From Promethearchaeia archaeon (GTDB taxonomy: Archaea > Asgardarchaeota > Lokiarchaeia > Sigyniarchaeales > SOKP01), in NCBI GenBank assembly GCA_029856445.1, contig JAHQWY010000003.1:1-34430 (forward strand): a stretch of 34,430 bases of DNA. Reading direction: 5' to 3'. Both the position numbers and the translations under genes were made by a program. The first letter of the stretch is position 1; each line of letters begins with the position of its first letter. Below, piece after piece: positions 14,418 to 23,353 of the stretch. The notes beneath the pieces were generated by a model. It made no database searches, had not been told where the DNA came from, and saw nothing but the letters and a program-made list of their open reading frames with translations.

Positions 14418-15227
14418 CTAAATATAAAGCGATTTTCTTTTATCCTCTGTATCCACAACCTGGAGAGTATCAAGATCTTTTTCTAATTGATCTTTCTTAA
14501 TTTGAAGGTTTTTAGTTATATCTTCAATATTTTCTAGCGAATATTTCTTTTTAATTGGCAATGTAAACGATTTTTTAAGCATTTCTAAAAGTGTGATTGA
14601 TGCTCTTAAATCAGTAATATCCTCATTAACCATAGCCATATTATCTGTTTCAGCGAGAAAAACTAAACCATCAATATTAAATCGTGCTTTTGCTAGCGTT
14701 GGAATTAATCCATTTGCACCAATTATCACACCTTTCTGAATTTTTTGGCAATTAGTTACAACTAAATAATTTTCTAAAATTTCTCGATTTGTAGAGCTAA
14801 CAAATATTTGTGGAGTTTTTGAATTAAGTTTTCGACTGCTCACAGGATAAGCACCAAGCGCAACTATAAGTTTTATCCCGTACTGATTAATTATTTCTGT
14901 AAGGAAATTGGAGATACGATAAATTCCCTTAGGTGTTAAACTTTGAGCATCAGCAGTTATTAAAATAATATCTCTTAATTCATTTGGGTCTTTCCAAAAT
15001 AAAATTTCTGCTTTAGGAGCAGATAAGATACTATCATCAACTATCGCTCCTGCAGGATAATCATCAAAAATAATATCCATTAAATTTTGAGCATTAAGTT
15101 GCCCTATTAATGAATCTAAAGCAAATTTACCTACATCGGCAATTCCTGGCATTCCTAAGATACATAATGGCTTTATGAATTGTTTCTTAGAAAGGTCGAC
15201 ATGTTGAATAATTCTTATACCTTCCAT
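14418..15227 (-). CDS. PAC2-family proteasome assembly chaperone with HbYX tail
   Basis: A 269-residue member of the PAC2/COG2047 group (archaeal PbaA/PbaB, eukaryotic PAC1/PAC2), with LCILGMPGIADVGKFALDSLI at the N-terminus and IIGANGLIPTLAKARFNIDGLVFLAET at the middle. The last residues are L-Y-I, a hydrophobic-Tyr-X motif. HbYX tails of proteasome activators and of Pba1-Pba2 dock between 20S alpha subunits. A coiled, charged stretch precedes it. It likely acts in the cytosol on 20S assembly. It stands divergent from the YkgJ-type gene and upstream of rpoP. Confidence 0.88.
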   Translation of the reverse strand: MEGIRIIQHVDLSKKQFIKPLCILGMPGIADVGKFALDSLIGQLNAQNLMDIIFDDYPAGAIVDDSILSAPKAEILFWKDPNELRDIILITADAQSLTPKGIYRISNFLTEIINQYGIKLIVALGAYPVSSRKLNSKTPQIFVSSTNREILENYLVVTNCQKIQKGVIIGANGLIPTLAKARFNIDGLVFLAETDNMAMVNEDITDLRASITLLEMLKKSFTLPIKKKYSLENIEDITKNLQIKKDQLEKDLDTLQVVDTEDKRKSLYI

Positions 15228-15332
15228 AGATTAAACCTTCTTTTCACAAAAATATATCTAATAATAGGGTATTTTTATCAGTTTAAAATGGATATATTAT
15301 CCTCGTAGAATTTTAAAATCATCATGATAATA

Positions 15333-15345
15333 CGCTTTTAAAGCG
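15333..15345. promoter_or_regulatory. 13-bp palindrome in a divergent promoter region
   Basis: CGCTTT-T-AAAGCG is a perfect inverted repeat between the PAC2 gene (minus) and the YkgJ-type gene (plus). Its GC ends stand out in AT-rich surroundings. It could be an operator for either gene. Motif only. Confidence 0.35.
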
Positions 15346-15393
15346 CTCGATCACAATATTTCAATATTATCCAAAAATTAATTTTTAGGTACA

Positions 15394-15402
15394 GCTTAAA
15401 TA
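15394..15402 (+). promoter_or_regulatory. TATA box for the YkgJ-type gene
   Basis: CTTAAATAT lies 46-54 bases before the ATG at 15448, giving a predicted leader of about 25 nt. Confidence 0.4.
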
Positions 15403-15447
15403 TCTTAATATAAAACTCAGTTTTTGTTTAAAGAAAGAAGAATATAA

Positions 15448-16047
15448 ATGACAAATTTAGAATATAAGTGTCAATTGTGCGGAACATGTTGCCATGAGAT
15501 TCCTGGAGAATATGTTAAAAGGATTCCTATATATCCAGACGAAGCAGATAGATTAATTGAAATAGCCAAAAAAAGAAATGTTGATTTCAGGATAATCGAA
15601 GATTTAGTCTTTCCAGATATAAAAAACGAAAAAATAATGGTCCTAACTTATCGAATAAGGTTAGATAATGAATCAAAAGGTTGCCCTTTTTATAGTAAAA
15701 CAACAGGTTGCACAATCCAGGATGTTAAACCTTTAGCTTGTCAAGCATATCCATTAGCTTTAAAACGACTTGATGCATTTAATTTTGCAATATCTATTGA
15801 TCCTTTATGTAATTTTGTTATTATGAATTACGATGAGTTAGAGAAAACCGATTTGGAAAAATTAAGAGAAATTTTTAAAGAAGAATATCCAAAAGCAGAA
15901 AATTTTTACCGAAAAAACAAAAAGCTTATGTTTAAAATTAGAAAATTAGAGGTTACTAACAAAATTAAAATCCCTCACGAAATAAATTTGGAGAACTTCA
16001 ATGATTATCTAAAAAGATGGAATCGTACAGAGATTAGAGTAAACTAA
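15448..16047 (+). CDS. YkgJ-family cysteine cluster protein
   Basis: 199 residues with the YkgJ (zinc- or iron-chelating) pattern: CQLCGTCC at about residue 8-15, then CPF..TTGCTIQDVKPLACQAYPLAL and a final DPLCNF. The eight Cys would hold a metal or cluster. The biochemical role of the family is unsettled. The C-terminal third is charged and helical. It stands alone, convergent with the SWIM gene (28-base gap). Confidence 0.9.
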   Translation: MTNLEYKCQLCGTCCHEIPGEYVKRIPIYPDEADRLIEIAKKRNVDFRIIEDLVFPDIKNEKIMVLTYRIRLDNESKGCPFYSKTTGCTIQDVKPLACQAYPLALKRLDAFNFAISIDPLCNFVIMNYDELEKTDLEKLREIFKEEYPKAENFYRKNKKLMFKIRKLEVTNKIKIPHEINLENFNDYLKRWNRTEIRVN

Positions 16048-16075
16048 TTTTGTTTCTGTGAATATTGGGATGAAT

Positions 16076-16468
16076 CTAAATTTTTAACTTTAAATCTTTA
16101 ATTAACTCTTTGAATTTGCTCTCTTCCAATTCTTTTTCATAGAATTTATTAAAACCTTCACTTATCACCTGGGCTAATATATGCTTACAGAATTTCCTTT
16201 TTTTATGTACAACAACGTTTTTATAGAAATCTTGACAAGAACAGAATAATCTTGGATAGATCAAATGTTCTTGATTTTCACCCATAGCAGTCCAAACGAT
16301 CCTATTTGACGGCGTGTAGATATATTTTGTAATTCCTCTTTTTAATACCTCTAATACGTCGTTAGATTTATCGGGAAATATGTTTTCTATGAATGAGATA
16401 AAATCTTCGTCAATTAATTGCTTTTGTTTCGCTTGTTCAAAAACCTTCAATAATAAATCTTTTGACAT
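16076..16468 (-). CDS. SWIM zinc-finger protein, Sws1/Shu2-like
   Basis: 130 residues. The SWIM signature CxCx(n)CxHxxA is complete: FCSCQDF, a 14-residue spacer with basic residues, then CKHILA (about 80-101). This exact form, ending in Ala, marks the Sws1/Shu2 branch of SWIM proteins, which promote Rad51-type recombination with a paralogue partner in eukaryotes, and homologues occur in archaea. No RadA paralogue is in this window. A general SWIM domain protein is the fallback. Confidence 0.82.
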   Translation of the reverse strand: MSKDLLLKVFEQAKQKQLIDEDFISFIENIFPDKSNDVLEVLKRGITKYIYTPSNRIVWTAMGENQEHLIYPRLFCSCQDFYKNVVVHKKRKFCKHILAQVISEGFNKFYEKELEESKFKELIKDLKLKI

Positions 16469-16519
16469 TTTCTCTAATATAGTAATAGTATCAATAAATA
16501 AAAAACGATCATCAAAATA

Positions 16520-17809
16520 TTGAATAATATATTATATCTTCCAACTCGATATTTCCCAGCCATTTCTGGCGCCGAATTCTATTTCCAAAGAATGGCAGAG
16601 ATATTAACTTCGAAATACAATTATAAAATAGATATTTATACTTCAAATGCTATAGATTTTAAAGCTTTACGAGATCCCAAAGGGAAGGTATTAAAACCCG
16701 ATAATAAATTATTCCATAAGGTAAATTCCCTGAAAATAAAAAGATTTCCAATAAATTATAACCTTTCAGAAAATGAGATTTATCAAAGGCTAAAAAATAT
16801 TGAGTCTTTTAATTCGTTAAATCTCAGTAGAGAATGTGTAACAAAATTTATTAAAAATGGACCATATTTAGAAGATTTAATAAAGTTCTTCATTACTAGT
16901 AATGAAGAGAATTATGATTTGATTCATACAACATTTTTCCCATATTTTAATTTAGTTATTTGTTTACTCTTTGGAAAAATTTTAGAAGTCCCCACGATTT
17001 GTACGCCCTTTTTTCATTTTTCAAATCCACGATATTCAGATTCAGTTTTAAATAAAATATTAAGCAAGTTTGATCGGATTATTGCTTGTACATATATTGA
17101 AAAAAAGATCTTAGTTGATAAATTTAAAATTCAAAACGAAAAGATAGACGTTATTCCTATGGGTGTAGATGATAAAATATTCAGAAGTAACCGTAAAATG
17201 CAAACAAATCATTATAAATTTAAAGAACACTTTTTCCATGAAAAGGAAAAAAAATTTAGATTAATACTTTATTGTGGTAACAAAAATTACGAAAAAGGAG
17301 CTATTAGCATTTTAAAATCCATTCCTCTAATTCTTGAAAAAATCAAAAATGTATATTTTGTATTTATTGGACCTTCAAGTAAAGCTTACAATCGTGAATT
17401 ATCTAAAATTCTAAAATTTAAACGTGCTAGAATAATCAATTTTACTCCAGATAATTTAACAGGTTATTATGATAAAAAAAAAATAGCAGCCTTTAAAGAA
17501 GCTGATTTATATTTAATGCCTAGTAGAACTGATGCTTTTGGAATTGCCTTTTTAGAGGCTTGGGCTGCTGGAATACCAGTTATTGGAGCAAGAATAGGTG
17601 CAACTCCGGAAGTAATAAGAGAAAACATTGATGGGCTTTTAGTTGAATTTGATAATCCTCTAGATATTGCCCAAAAAGTTATCAAACTGATAAAAAATAA
17701 AAGGTTGAAAAAGAAGCTTGGATTATCTGGTCAACATAGAGTTTCCCAAAGTTATACATGGGACATAATTGCTAAAAAAACGCATAATACATATCAAAAC
17801 TTATTATGA
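16520..17809 (+). CDS. glycosyltransferase family 4
   Basis: 429 residues with the GT-B fold. The N-terminal YFPAISGAEFYFQRMAEIL is the acceptor-side Gly loop. The middle has IPMGVDDKIF, then LYCGNKNYEKGA, and the C-terminal SRTDAFGIAFLEAWAAGIPVIG with GATPEVI is the nucleotide-sugar site. The usual E-x7-E pair appears here as D-x7-E. It likely acts on the cytosolic membrane face in glycolipid or glycan assembly; donor and acceptor are unknown. It starts at TTG. The PLP enzyme follows 20 bases later, so they are probably co-transcribed. Confidence 0.9.
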   Translation: MNNILYLPTRYFPAISGAEFYFQRMAEILTSKYNYKIDIYTSNAIDFKALRDPKGKVLKPDNKLFHKVNSLKIKRFPINYNLSENEIYQRLKNIESFNSLNLSRECVTKFIKNGPYLEDLIKFFITSNEENYDLIHTTFFPYFNLVICLLFGKILEVPTICTPFFHFSNPRYSDSVLNKILSKFDRIIACTYIEKKILVDKFKIQNEKIDVIPMGVDDKIFRSNRKMQTNHYKFKEHFFHEKEKKFRLILYCGNKNYEKGAISILKSIPLILEKIKNVYFVFIGPSSKAYNRELSKILKFKRARIINFTPDNLTGYYDKKKIAAFKEADLYLMPSRTDAFGIAFLEAWAAGIPVIGARIGATPEVIRENIDGLLVEFDNPLDIAQKVIKLIKNKRLKKKLGLSGQHRVSQSYTWDIIAKKTHNTYQNLL

Positions 17810-17829
17810 TCATAAAGTTGATGAAATAA

Positions 17830-19050
17830 ATGAAAAATATTTCAGGAAATCCATATTTAAAAAGGAAAAATGGAAAAGTACTAATTGATTCAATACTCTT
17901 AGATGAGATAATCGAGCAATATAAAACACCTTTACTGATTTTATTAGAAAACAGGTTAAGAGATAATATTAAGTCATTTGTTAGTATTTTCAATGAAAAA
18001 TTTGAAAATTTTCAGAGTTTCTATTCATTCAAAGCTAATTACTTACCAGAAATCTGTAAGATTATTTGTTCTGAGGGTATTGGGGCAAAAACAGTAAGTG
18101 TACCTGAACTTAAATTAGCACTGAAACTTGGTTTTTCCCCCGATAAAATTTTAGTGGGTGCCCCTTATTTACCAGAAACTCTTATAGAATTAAGTATTAA
18201 GAGCAAAGTAAGAGAAATTATAATATATAGTATAAAAGATTTAAAGAAAGTAAATGATATAGCCCAAAAACATAATCATGTCCAAAATATCTGCATTAGA
18301 GTAAACTCCCCGAAATATATGAGTAAATTGGGTATTAAATTTGATGATGATAAAATCAAATTATTGAAAAAATCGATATTAGCATTTAAAAATATCAAAT
18401 TAACATCTATATTATCTCATTTTGGGACCCAAATGAATAACATTAAACAATATGAAAAAAACATCAAATCTCTAGTTTTAAACTTAGAATTATTATCAAA
18501 ATATGATATTCTATTTGAGAGTGTGAATCTAGGTGGAGGTTTTCCAGAAGCAACTGTTATAGCTCAAAATGAACTAAAAAAAATTGCAGAAATGACAAAG
18601 AGTTATTTTAAAAAATCTAACTTACAATGTCCTATGATAAGTTTTGAGCCTGGAAGATATTTTGTAGGTGATTCTGGCTTATATATATCAAAAATTGTCA
18701 ATGTGAGTGAAGATCGTTGGATTTTTATAGACATAGGAAACCACATTTGTCCTAAATTTGCGAGATGCTCTTTAAGATTTTATAATGCTACTCAGATTGA
18801 TAAACCTCACAAATATAAAACCTCGATAGCTGGTATTGTCCCTACTGATCAAGATGTTCTAGCAAAAAATTACTTCTTTACTCAAGATTTAAGAGAAGAT
18901 GATAATGTTATAGTGACAAACACAGGTGCTTATTGTTTAACTTTTTCAAATCGTTTCCCTTATCCCTTACCAATAATAGTCCTTATCAATGGGGATAAAA
19001 TTACAAAAATATTTGATCCTGATTTAAACAAAGATTTTTCATTAAATTAA
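17830..19050 (+). CDS. LysA-like fold-III PLP enzyme lacking the active-site Cys
   Basis: 406 residues of the diaminopimelate/ornithine decarboxylase family. YSFKANYLPEI carries the PLP Lys. SVPELKLALKLGF, SHFGTQ, NLGGGFP, SFEPGRYFVGD and the C-terminal GAYCLTFSNRFPYPLP follow in order. Where DAP decarboxylase has a Cys-Glu-Ser-x-Asp block, this protein reads PTDQD in GIVPTDQDVLAK, so the catalytic Cys is missing. SVPE also replaces the usual SGGE. Either the substrate or the reaction type is altered. Pairing with a glycosyltransferase suggests a cell-surface or secondary product role, which is speculative. Confidence 0.87.
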   Translation: MKNISGNPYLKRKNGKVLIDSILLDEIIEQYKTPLLILLENRLRDNIKSFVSIFNEKFENFQSFYSFKANYLPEICKIICSEGIGAKTVSVPELKLALKLGFSPDKILVGAPYLPETLIELSIKSKVREIIIYSIKDLKKVNDIAQKHNHVQNICIRVNSPKYMSKLGIKFDDDKIKLLKKSILAFKNIKLTSILSHFGTQMNNIKQYEKNIKSLVLNLELLSKYDILFESVNLGGGFPEATVIAQNELKKIAEMTKSYFKKSNLQCPMISFEPGRYFVGDSGLYISKIVNVSEDRWIFIDIGNHICPKFARCSLRFYNATQIDKPHKYKTSIAGIVPTDQDVLAKNYFFTQDLREDDNVIVTNTGAYCLTFSNRFPYPLPIIVLINGDKITKIFDPDLNKDFSLN

Positions 19051-19151
19051 GCTTGGATTAGTATCAAAAAATGTAATACCCCAATAATACATTAATTCTA
19101 ATTTTTTTATTATATTCTTTTTTGTAGCAAGAATTGATTAATTGATAAATT

Positions 19152-20258
19152 ATGGAATCATTTATTAATAAAGCGCGTAAAAGGGAAATAATTAGACCAC
19201 AGGCAGAAAGTTTTGGTTATGCTAATATAAAAATTATTGGGTGTGGTGGTGCTGGAAATAATACTGTTGATAGGTTAATGAAAATTGGAATAAGGGGTGC
19301 AACATGCGTAGCTGTTAATACAGATTGTCAGCATTTAGATAATGTCGAATCTCACCTGAAAATTTTAATTGGAAAGAATCTAACAAAAGGATTAGGGGCG
19401 GGAGGAAATCCCGAGGTAGGAAGAGCTGCTGCCGAAGAATCTCGGGAAGATTTGACCAAAGTATTAAGAGAATCTAATTTAGTTTTTATTACATGTGGTG
19501 AGGGCGGAGGTACAGGAACCGGAAGTGCACCAATTGTGGCTGAAATTGCCAAACTTGAAGGGGCAATAGTTGTAGGGGTAGTAACCCTTCCATTTGAAAC
19601 CGAAATAGGTCGTATTGACAAAGCTAAAATAGGTTTAAACTTATTAAAACGCTATGTTGATACATTGGTAGTAATAGATAATAATAGATTATTAGAAATA
19701 GCTCCAAATTTACCAATAATCGAAGCATTTAGTGTAGCTGATGAAGTTTTAGCTACAATGGTAAAAGGAATCACAGAAACAATCTCTTTACCTTCCTTAA
19801 TCAATCTAGATTTCGCTGATGTCAGAACTATTTTAAGTACAGGTGGAGTTGCCATTGTTGGTGTTGGTGAATCAAACAAGAAAGAAAGTCGAGTTGATGA
19901 TGCTATTGATGATGCTCTAAATACTCCCTTGTTAGATGTAAGTATTGAAGGAGCGAAAGGAGCTTTGATTCATATATGTGGAGGCAATGATATGACCCTT
20001 TCAGAGGCAAATTCAGTAGCTAAAAAGATTTCTGAAAAAATGGATGTGAATGATTCTATGGTTATTTGGGGTGCTCGAGTTTCAGATGAATTTGATGGGT
20101 TTATTAGGGTTATGTTGTTGATAACAGGGATTAAATCTCCTCAAATTTTTGGCAGTGGGTATTCAATGAATAGTTCAATCTTCCCTACTAAAACAAAATC
20201 TTCAAGGCTAAGTTTGTCTGACGATATTTTCAATATTGGTGAAATTACGTTTGACTAG
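19152..20258 (+). CDS. ftsZ: cell division GTPase FtsZ
   Basis: 368 residues. The N-terminal IIGCGGAGNNTVDRL begins the GTPase domain, the tubulin signature GGGTGTG occurs within CGEGGGTGTGSAP, and the T7 synergy loop NLDFADV (about 217-223) has both catalytic Asp. Glu replaces the common Met before GGG. A C-terminal domain and a ~40-residue tail rich in Ser/Thr follow. FtsZ forms the division ring; whether it works with ESCRT here cannot be judged. I did not assign it to the FtsZ1 or FtsZ2 subgroup. Confidence 0.96.
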   Translation: MESFINKARKREIIRPQAESFGYANIKIIGCGGAGNNTVDRLMKIGIRGATCVAVNTDCQHLDNVESHLKILIGKNLTKGLGAGGNPEVGRAAAEESREDLTKVLRESNLVFITCGEGGGTGTGSAPIVAEIAKLEGAIVVGVVTLPFETEIGRIDKAKIGLNLLKRYVDTLVVIDNNRLLEIAPNLPIIEAFSVADEVLATMVKGITETISLPSLINLDFADVRTILSTGGVAIVGVGESNKKESRVDDAIDDALNTPLLDVSIEGAKGALIHICGGNDMTLSEANSVAKKISEKMDVNDSMVIWGARVSDEFDGFIRVMLLITGIKSPQIFGSGYSMNSSIFPTKTKSSRLSLSDDIFNIGEITFD

Positions 20259-20290
20259 TCCTTTTTATATTTCTTTTTAAATTTAAGTGT

Positions 20291-20659
20291 ATGATAAACA
20301 AATTCTCTTCAGAAACACAAAAAGAAATTGATGGAATTATAAAAAAAATCAAAACGTGGAAAGATCTATTTAATATTAATCAAGAATTTTATTACGATGG
20401 CTGGTCCATTTCTTTAAAAGAAAAGAATGTCTATCCTCGTTGTATTATAATTTTTAAATCATATGAAAGTAATCAATTTTCTATTAGAAGCTTCGACATT
20501 TATCTTCGAAATTATCAAAAGGAAGAATATCATGAGATATATTCTGTTGAAAAGATAAAAAATCATCATGATCTAATAAAGGAATTAAAAGATGTTATTT
20601 ACGGAAAAGATTTAGGAAATCAGGTTTTACAAATCTATAATAAAACATTTTCAGAATAA
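20291..20659 (+). CDS. hypothetical protein, 122 aa
   Basis: I do not recognise this protein. It has an N-terminal helix, a Trp-containing strand YYDGWSISLKEK, then CIIIFKSYE and FSIRSFDIYLRN strands and a C-terminal helix. No membrane helix or metal motif is visible. It begins 32 bases after ftsZ on the same strand and is likely co-transcribed, so it may be a division accessory, but that is context only. It is convergent with PNO1, 3 bases apart. Confidence 0.65.
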   Translation: MINKFSSETQKEIDGIIKKIKTWKDLFNINQEFYYDGWSISLKEKNVYPRCIIIFKSYESNQFSIRSFDIYLRNYQKEEYHEIYSVEKIKNHHDLIKELKDVIYGKDLGNQVLQIYNKTFSE

Positions 20660-20662
20660 AAA

Positions 20663-21229
20663 TTAGAATTCTGGTTTATACATTTGTCTAAATTCTTCTT
20701 TCTTTTTGTCGTTATATTTATTTTCTATAAATTTTAAAACTGTATGATGAGGTATCCCTTTTATTATCATATTTATTGCTTTTCTAGCAATTTGTAGATT
20801 TTCATAAGCAGCGATTACAGAAACGGTTTTCCCATACACAGAGACATAACATTCAGTAAACCTTTCAAGAGCTTTTCGGATTTCTCCATTCCTCCCAATA
20901 ATTCGTCCTTTTACCCTTTTTATACGTTTCTCTGATTTTCCTAATATTAAAAATAGATTAAAAACTTCGAGATCATAATCATCTTCGATCAATTTCATAG
21001 CTTTAATAGGATTAAAACCTCTATTAATGGCATTTACTATCTTTTGAGCGGTATAAACATTTAGTGGTTTATAGTTTGGTTCATCTAATTTAGGTAAGAT
21101 TTCACAATCTCCTGTTTTACTATCTAAATTGATCTTTACTCCAAGCTTTTTTTCAATATCTTTCTTAACATGACCATCTGTTCCTATCAAGACCGCTATT
21201 CGATTTTTACCTATTTTCAATATTTTCAC
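20663..21229 (-). CDS. KH-domain ribosome factor PNO1/DIM2
   Basis: 188 residues with two KH-type GxxG loops: IGTDGHVKKDIEKKLG (about residues 16-31) and IIGRNGEIRKALE (about 109-121). The C-terminal segment GIPHHTVLKFIEN is typical of the DIM2/PNO1 family. It binds the 3' end of small-subunit rRNA and works with Nob1 in maturation. It is the last gene of the NMD3-RIO1 block; a 37-base gap separates it from RIO1. Confidence 0.93.
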   Translation of the reverse strand: MKILKIGKNRIAVLIGTDGHVKKDIEKKLGVKINLDSKTGDCEILPKLDEPNYKPLNVYTAQKIVNAINRGFNPIKAMKLIEDDYDLEVFNLFLILGKSEKRIKRVKGRIIGRNGEIRKALERFTECYVSVYGKTVSVIAAYENLQIARKAINMIIKGIPHHTVLKFIENKYNDKKKEEFRQMYKPEF

Positions 21230-21266
21230 TTTAAACTGTTATATCTTTTAGAAAGATTAAAAATTT

Positions 21267-22115
21267 TTAAACCTCCATATTGATTACATCATAATAAAAA
21301 TCTTTAGGATCTGGTGTTTCAACACCTAATTTATTAAAATATTGAAAAATATTTTTGATATCTCTTACCAAAAAAACCTCTGCTTTAGGATGTTGGATTG
21401 ATACAGCTTGAGAGATGTCAATTACAACAGGACTCTGATTATGATATAAAATGTTGAACTCACTTAGATCTCCATGTACTAATTTTGCCTTTTGATATAA
21501 TAATTTTATAAATTTTAAGATTTCATTAAATAGGCTTACAGGTTCTTTGGGATTCTTAATATCTTTCAAAACAGGCGCAGGTATAGATTCAAAACCAATA
21601 TATTCCATAATTAAAATATTATTTTTAATAAATATTGGTTTAGGAACACGCAAATCTACTTTATATGCTCTTTTAAGATTTTTAAATTCTTTACTTGCCC
21701 ATAGGAATATAATTTTTGAAACATTGTGCGGAATTTTTTTAAATCTTGGATCTCCAATGATATATTTTTTCATCCATCTTGAAGTATTGCTATCAATTTT
21801 ATAAATTTTAACAGCAACTTCTTTTTCCTCTAAATCATATGCTAAATAAACATTAGCTTCTTTTCCAGCAGAAATAATGCCCTCTATTCTTTTTAATGGT
21901 CCATTTACTAATATTTTATTTAGATGAAAGACAGTACGTTCATCAAAAACAGATTCAATAGCAGCTCTCTTCTTTGATTGGTCTATTTTTTTAATTCTTT
22001 TATAATCAATTTTTGTTTTTTCTAACTCATCAATTCCGGAATTGAATTTCTTTTCTGATTTATCTTCTAAGAATCCTTCTTCATCCTCATCAATTTCGTC
22101 ATCGTGATCTTCCAA
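21267..22115 (-). CDS. RIO1 atypical protein kinase
   Basis: 282 residues. After an acidic N-terminus (DHDDEIDEDEEG) comes the RIO kinase domain. It has the RIO P-loop ISAGKEANVYLA, the Lys in AVKIYKI, catalytic HGDLSEFNIL and the metal-binding VIDISQAV. RIO1 acts in the final 40S/30S maturation steps. The neighbours PNO1 (downstream) and NMD3 (upstream, 13 bases) support this. The family length is normal. Confidence 0.96.
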   Translation of the reverse strand: MEDHDDEIDEDEEGFLEDKSEKKFNSGIDELEKTKIDYKRIKKIDQSKKRAAIESVFDERTVFHLNKILVNGPLKRIEGIISAGKEANVYLAYDLEEKEVAVKIYKIDSNTSRWMKKYIIGDPRFKKIPHNVSKIIFLWASKEFKNLKRAYKVDLRVPKPIFIKNNILIMEYIGFESIPAPVLKDIKNPKEPVSLFNEILKFIKLLYQKAKLVHGDLSEFNILYHNQSPVVIDISQAVSIQHPKAEVFLVRDIKNIFQYFNKLGVETPDPKDFYYDVINMEV

Positions 22116-22128
22116 TAAGTACTCCTCT

Positions 22129-23040
22129 TTATTTTTTTTTTATAATATTCTCATTAAAAAAGTAAGAATAGTCTTTTGTAAATTTAGAATTATTTTTACT
22201 TTTTAGTATGATTTTACTTTTTGTAATATTTTCTACTATAAATTCTTGATTGTCTATTAGAATTATATCATTAGTATCTACAGGTAAAAATTTTATCAAT
22301 GTTTTTAATCTATAGAGGTTTTTACCCTTCTGATTGTCTCTTCCTACCAATTTCTTTGATCTTTTTAACAAAAAATGATACTTTCCTTTTAGAAATTTTA
22401 TAATATAATTCATTAATTCGTTTGTACTGAGATATAAATCTACCCCATATTTTTGATCTTCGATCTTAGAAATGTATTGACGGGTGTCTTTATCAAAAAT
22501 ATTACTAACAAATTTATCTATTTCATTTAAAATTGTCTCAATCAACTCTAATTGGCTCTCATTTTTTACTCGAAGTTGGATAATTGATATAAAATAAGTG
22601 CCACCTCGTAAATTAGAACAATTCCTGCATAACATGTTATTTAAATTTAATTTTATTTCTTGCTGATGATAAATATTTGATGATCCCTTCAATTTTCCCA
22701 TGACAAGTATTTCAACGGATCTTATTAAACCTGTTGATGAATATACAATTGAATCTTCATTCGTTGAAAATAAAATCTCAATTTGCTTATTTTTGAGTAG
22801 TGATTTCAATAAAAACTTTTTAATAATCTCATAAAGGTTAGAAAACAAATTATCATTAGTAGGTTCAATCCATAAATCTCTTTTAGCATAACTACCACAA
22901 TCAATACAAACATTCACAGAAAAAGTCTTAGGTAACTCAAATAACGGATTTTCCTCTAAATAGCATTGAAGGCACATTCCGAAATGAGGAGAATCTTCAT
23001 TTAAACTTTTTCCACATATTGCACAAAATCGATTTGGCAT
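22129..23040 (-). CDS. NMD3-family large-subunit maturation factor
   Basis: 303 residues. Four paired-Cys knuckles occur in the N-terminal half: CAICGKSL, CLQCYLEE, CIDCGSY and CRNCSNL, with the intervening NMD3-type RDLWIEP. The C-terminal part is OB/SH3-like and basic. Eukaryotic NMD3 is the 60S export adaptor; in archaea the protein is thought to act on 50S subunits. Its ATG overlaps the DUF424 stop in a TAATG, so translation is probably coupled. Confidence 0.93.
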   Translation of the reverse strand: MPNRFCAICGKSLNEDSPHFGMCLQCYLEENPLFELPKTFSVNVCIDCGSYAKRDLWIEPTNDNLFSNLYEIIKKFLLKSLLKNKQIEILFSTNEDSIVYSSTGLIRSVEILVMGKLKGSSNIYHQQEIKLNLNNMLCRNCSNLRGGTYFISIIQLRVKNESQLELIETILNEIDKFVSNIFDKDTRQYISKIEDQKYGVDLYLSTNELMNYIIKFLKGKYHFLLKRSKKLVGRDNQKGKNLYRLKTLIKFLPVDTNDIILIDNQEFIVENITKSKIILKSKNNSKFTKDYSYFFNENIIKKK

Positions 23041-23336
23041 TAAAACATCATCTTTATAGCCATTGGTACCCCATTTATGGATCTAATTCCTTCTCTTGGT
23101 AGCAGTTTACACTCAATTGCTTTCTCGATTATTTTTTCTCCTACTATATTGAAAAAAGAAGCGTTCTTCAAAACATCTATAGCATCTTCTATCTTGATTA
23201 AATCTCCACCATAGAATCGGGTCGATATCTCAATTTTCAAATTACCCTCAGTGAAGACCTGATTAAGAAGCTCCTCATCACAACATGCTACAGTTTCACA
23301 ATCATCTCGAATGTGAATTTTTAGATAAACTCTCAT
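23040..23336 (-). CDS. DUF424 family protein
   Basis: 98 residues. VYLKIHIRDDCETVACCDEELL at the N-terminus, FYGGDL and a hydrophobic core VPMAIKMMF fit DUF424, an archaeal family of unknown function. It lies between aIF2-beta (17-base gap) and NMD3 (one-base overlap), an arrangement known from other archaea. A role in translation or ribosome maturation is suggested by context alone. Confidence 0.88.
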   Translation of the reverse strand: MRVYLKIHIRDDCETVACCDEELLNQVFTEGNLKIEISTRFYGGDLIKIEDAIDVLKNASFFNIVGEKIIEKAIECKLLPREGIRSINGVPMAIKMMF

Positions 23337-23353
23337 GATTTTTTTTAAATGCT

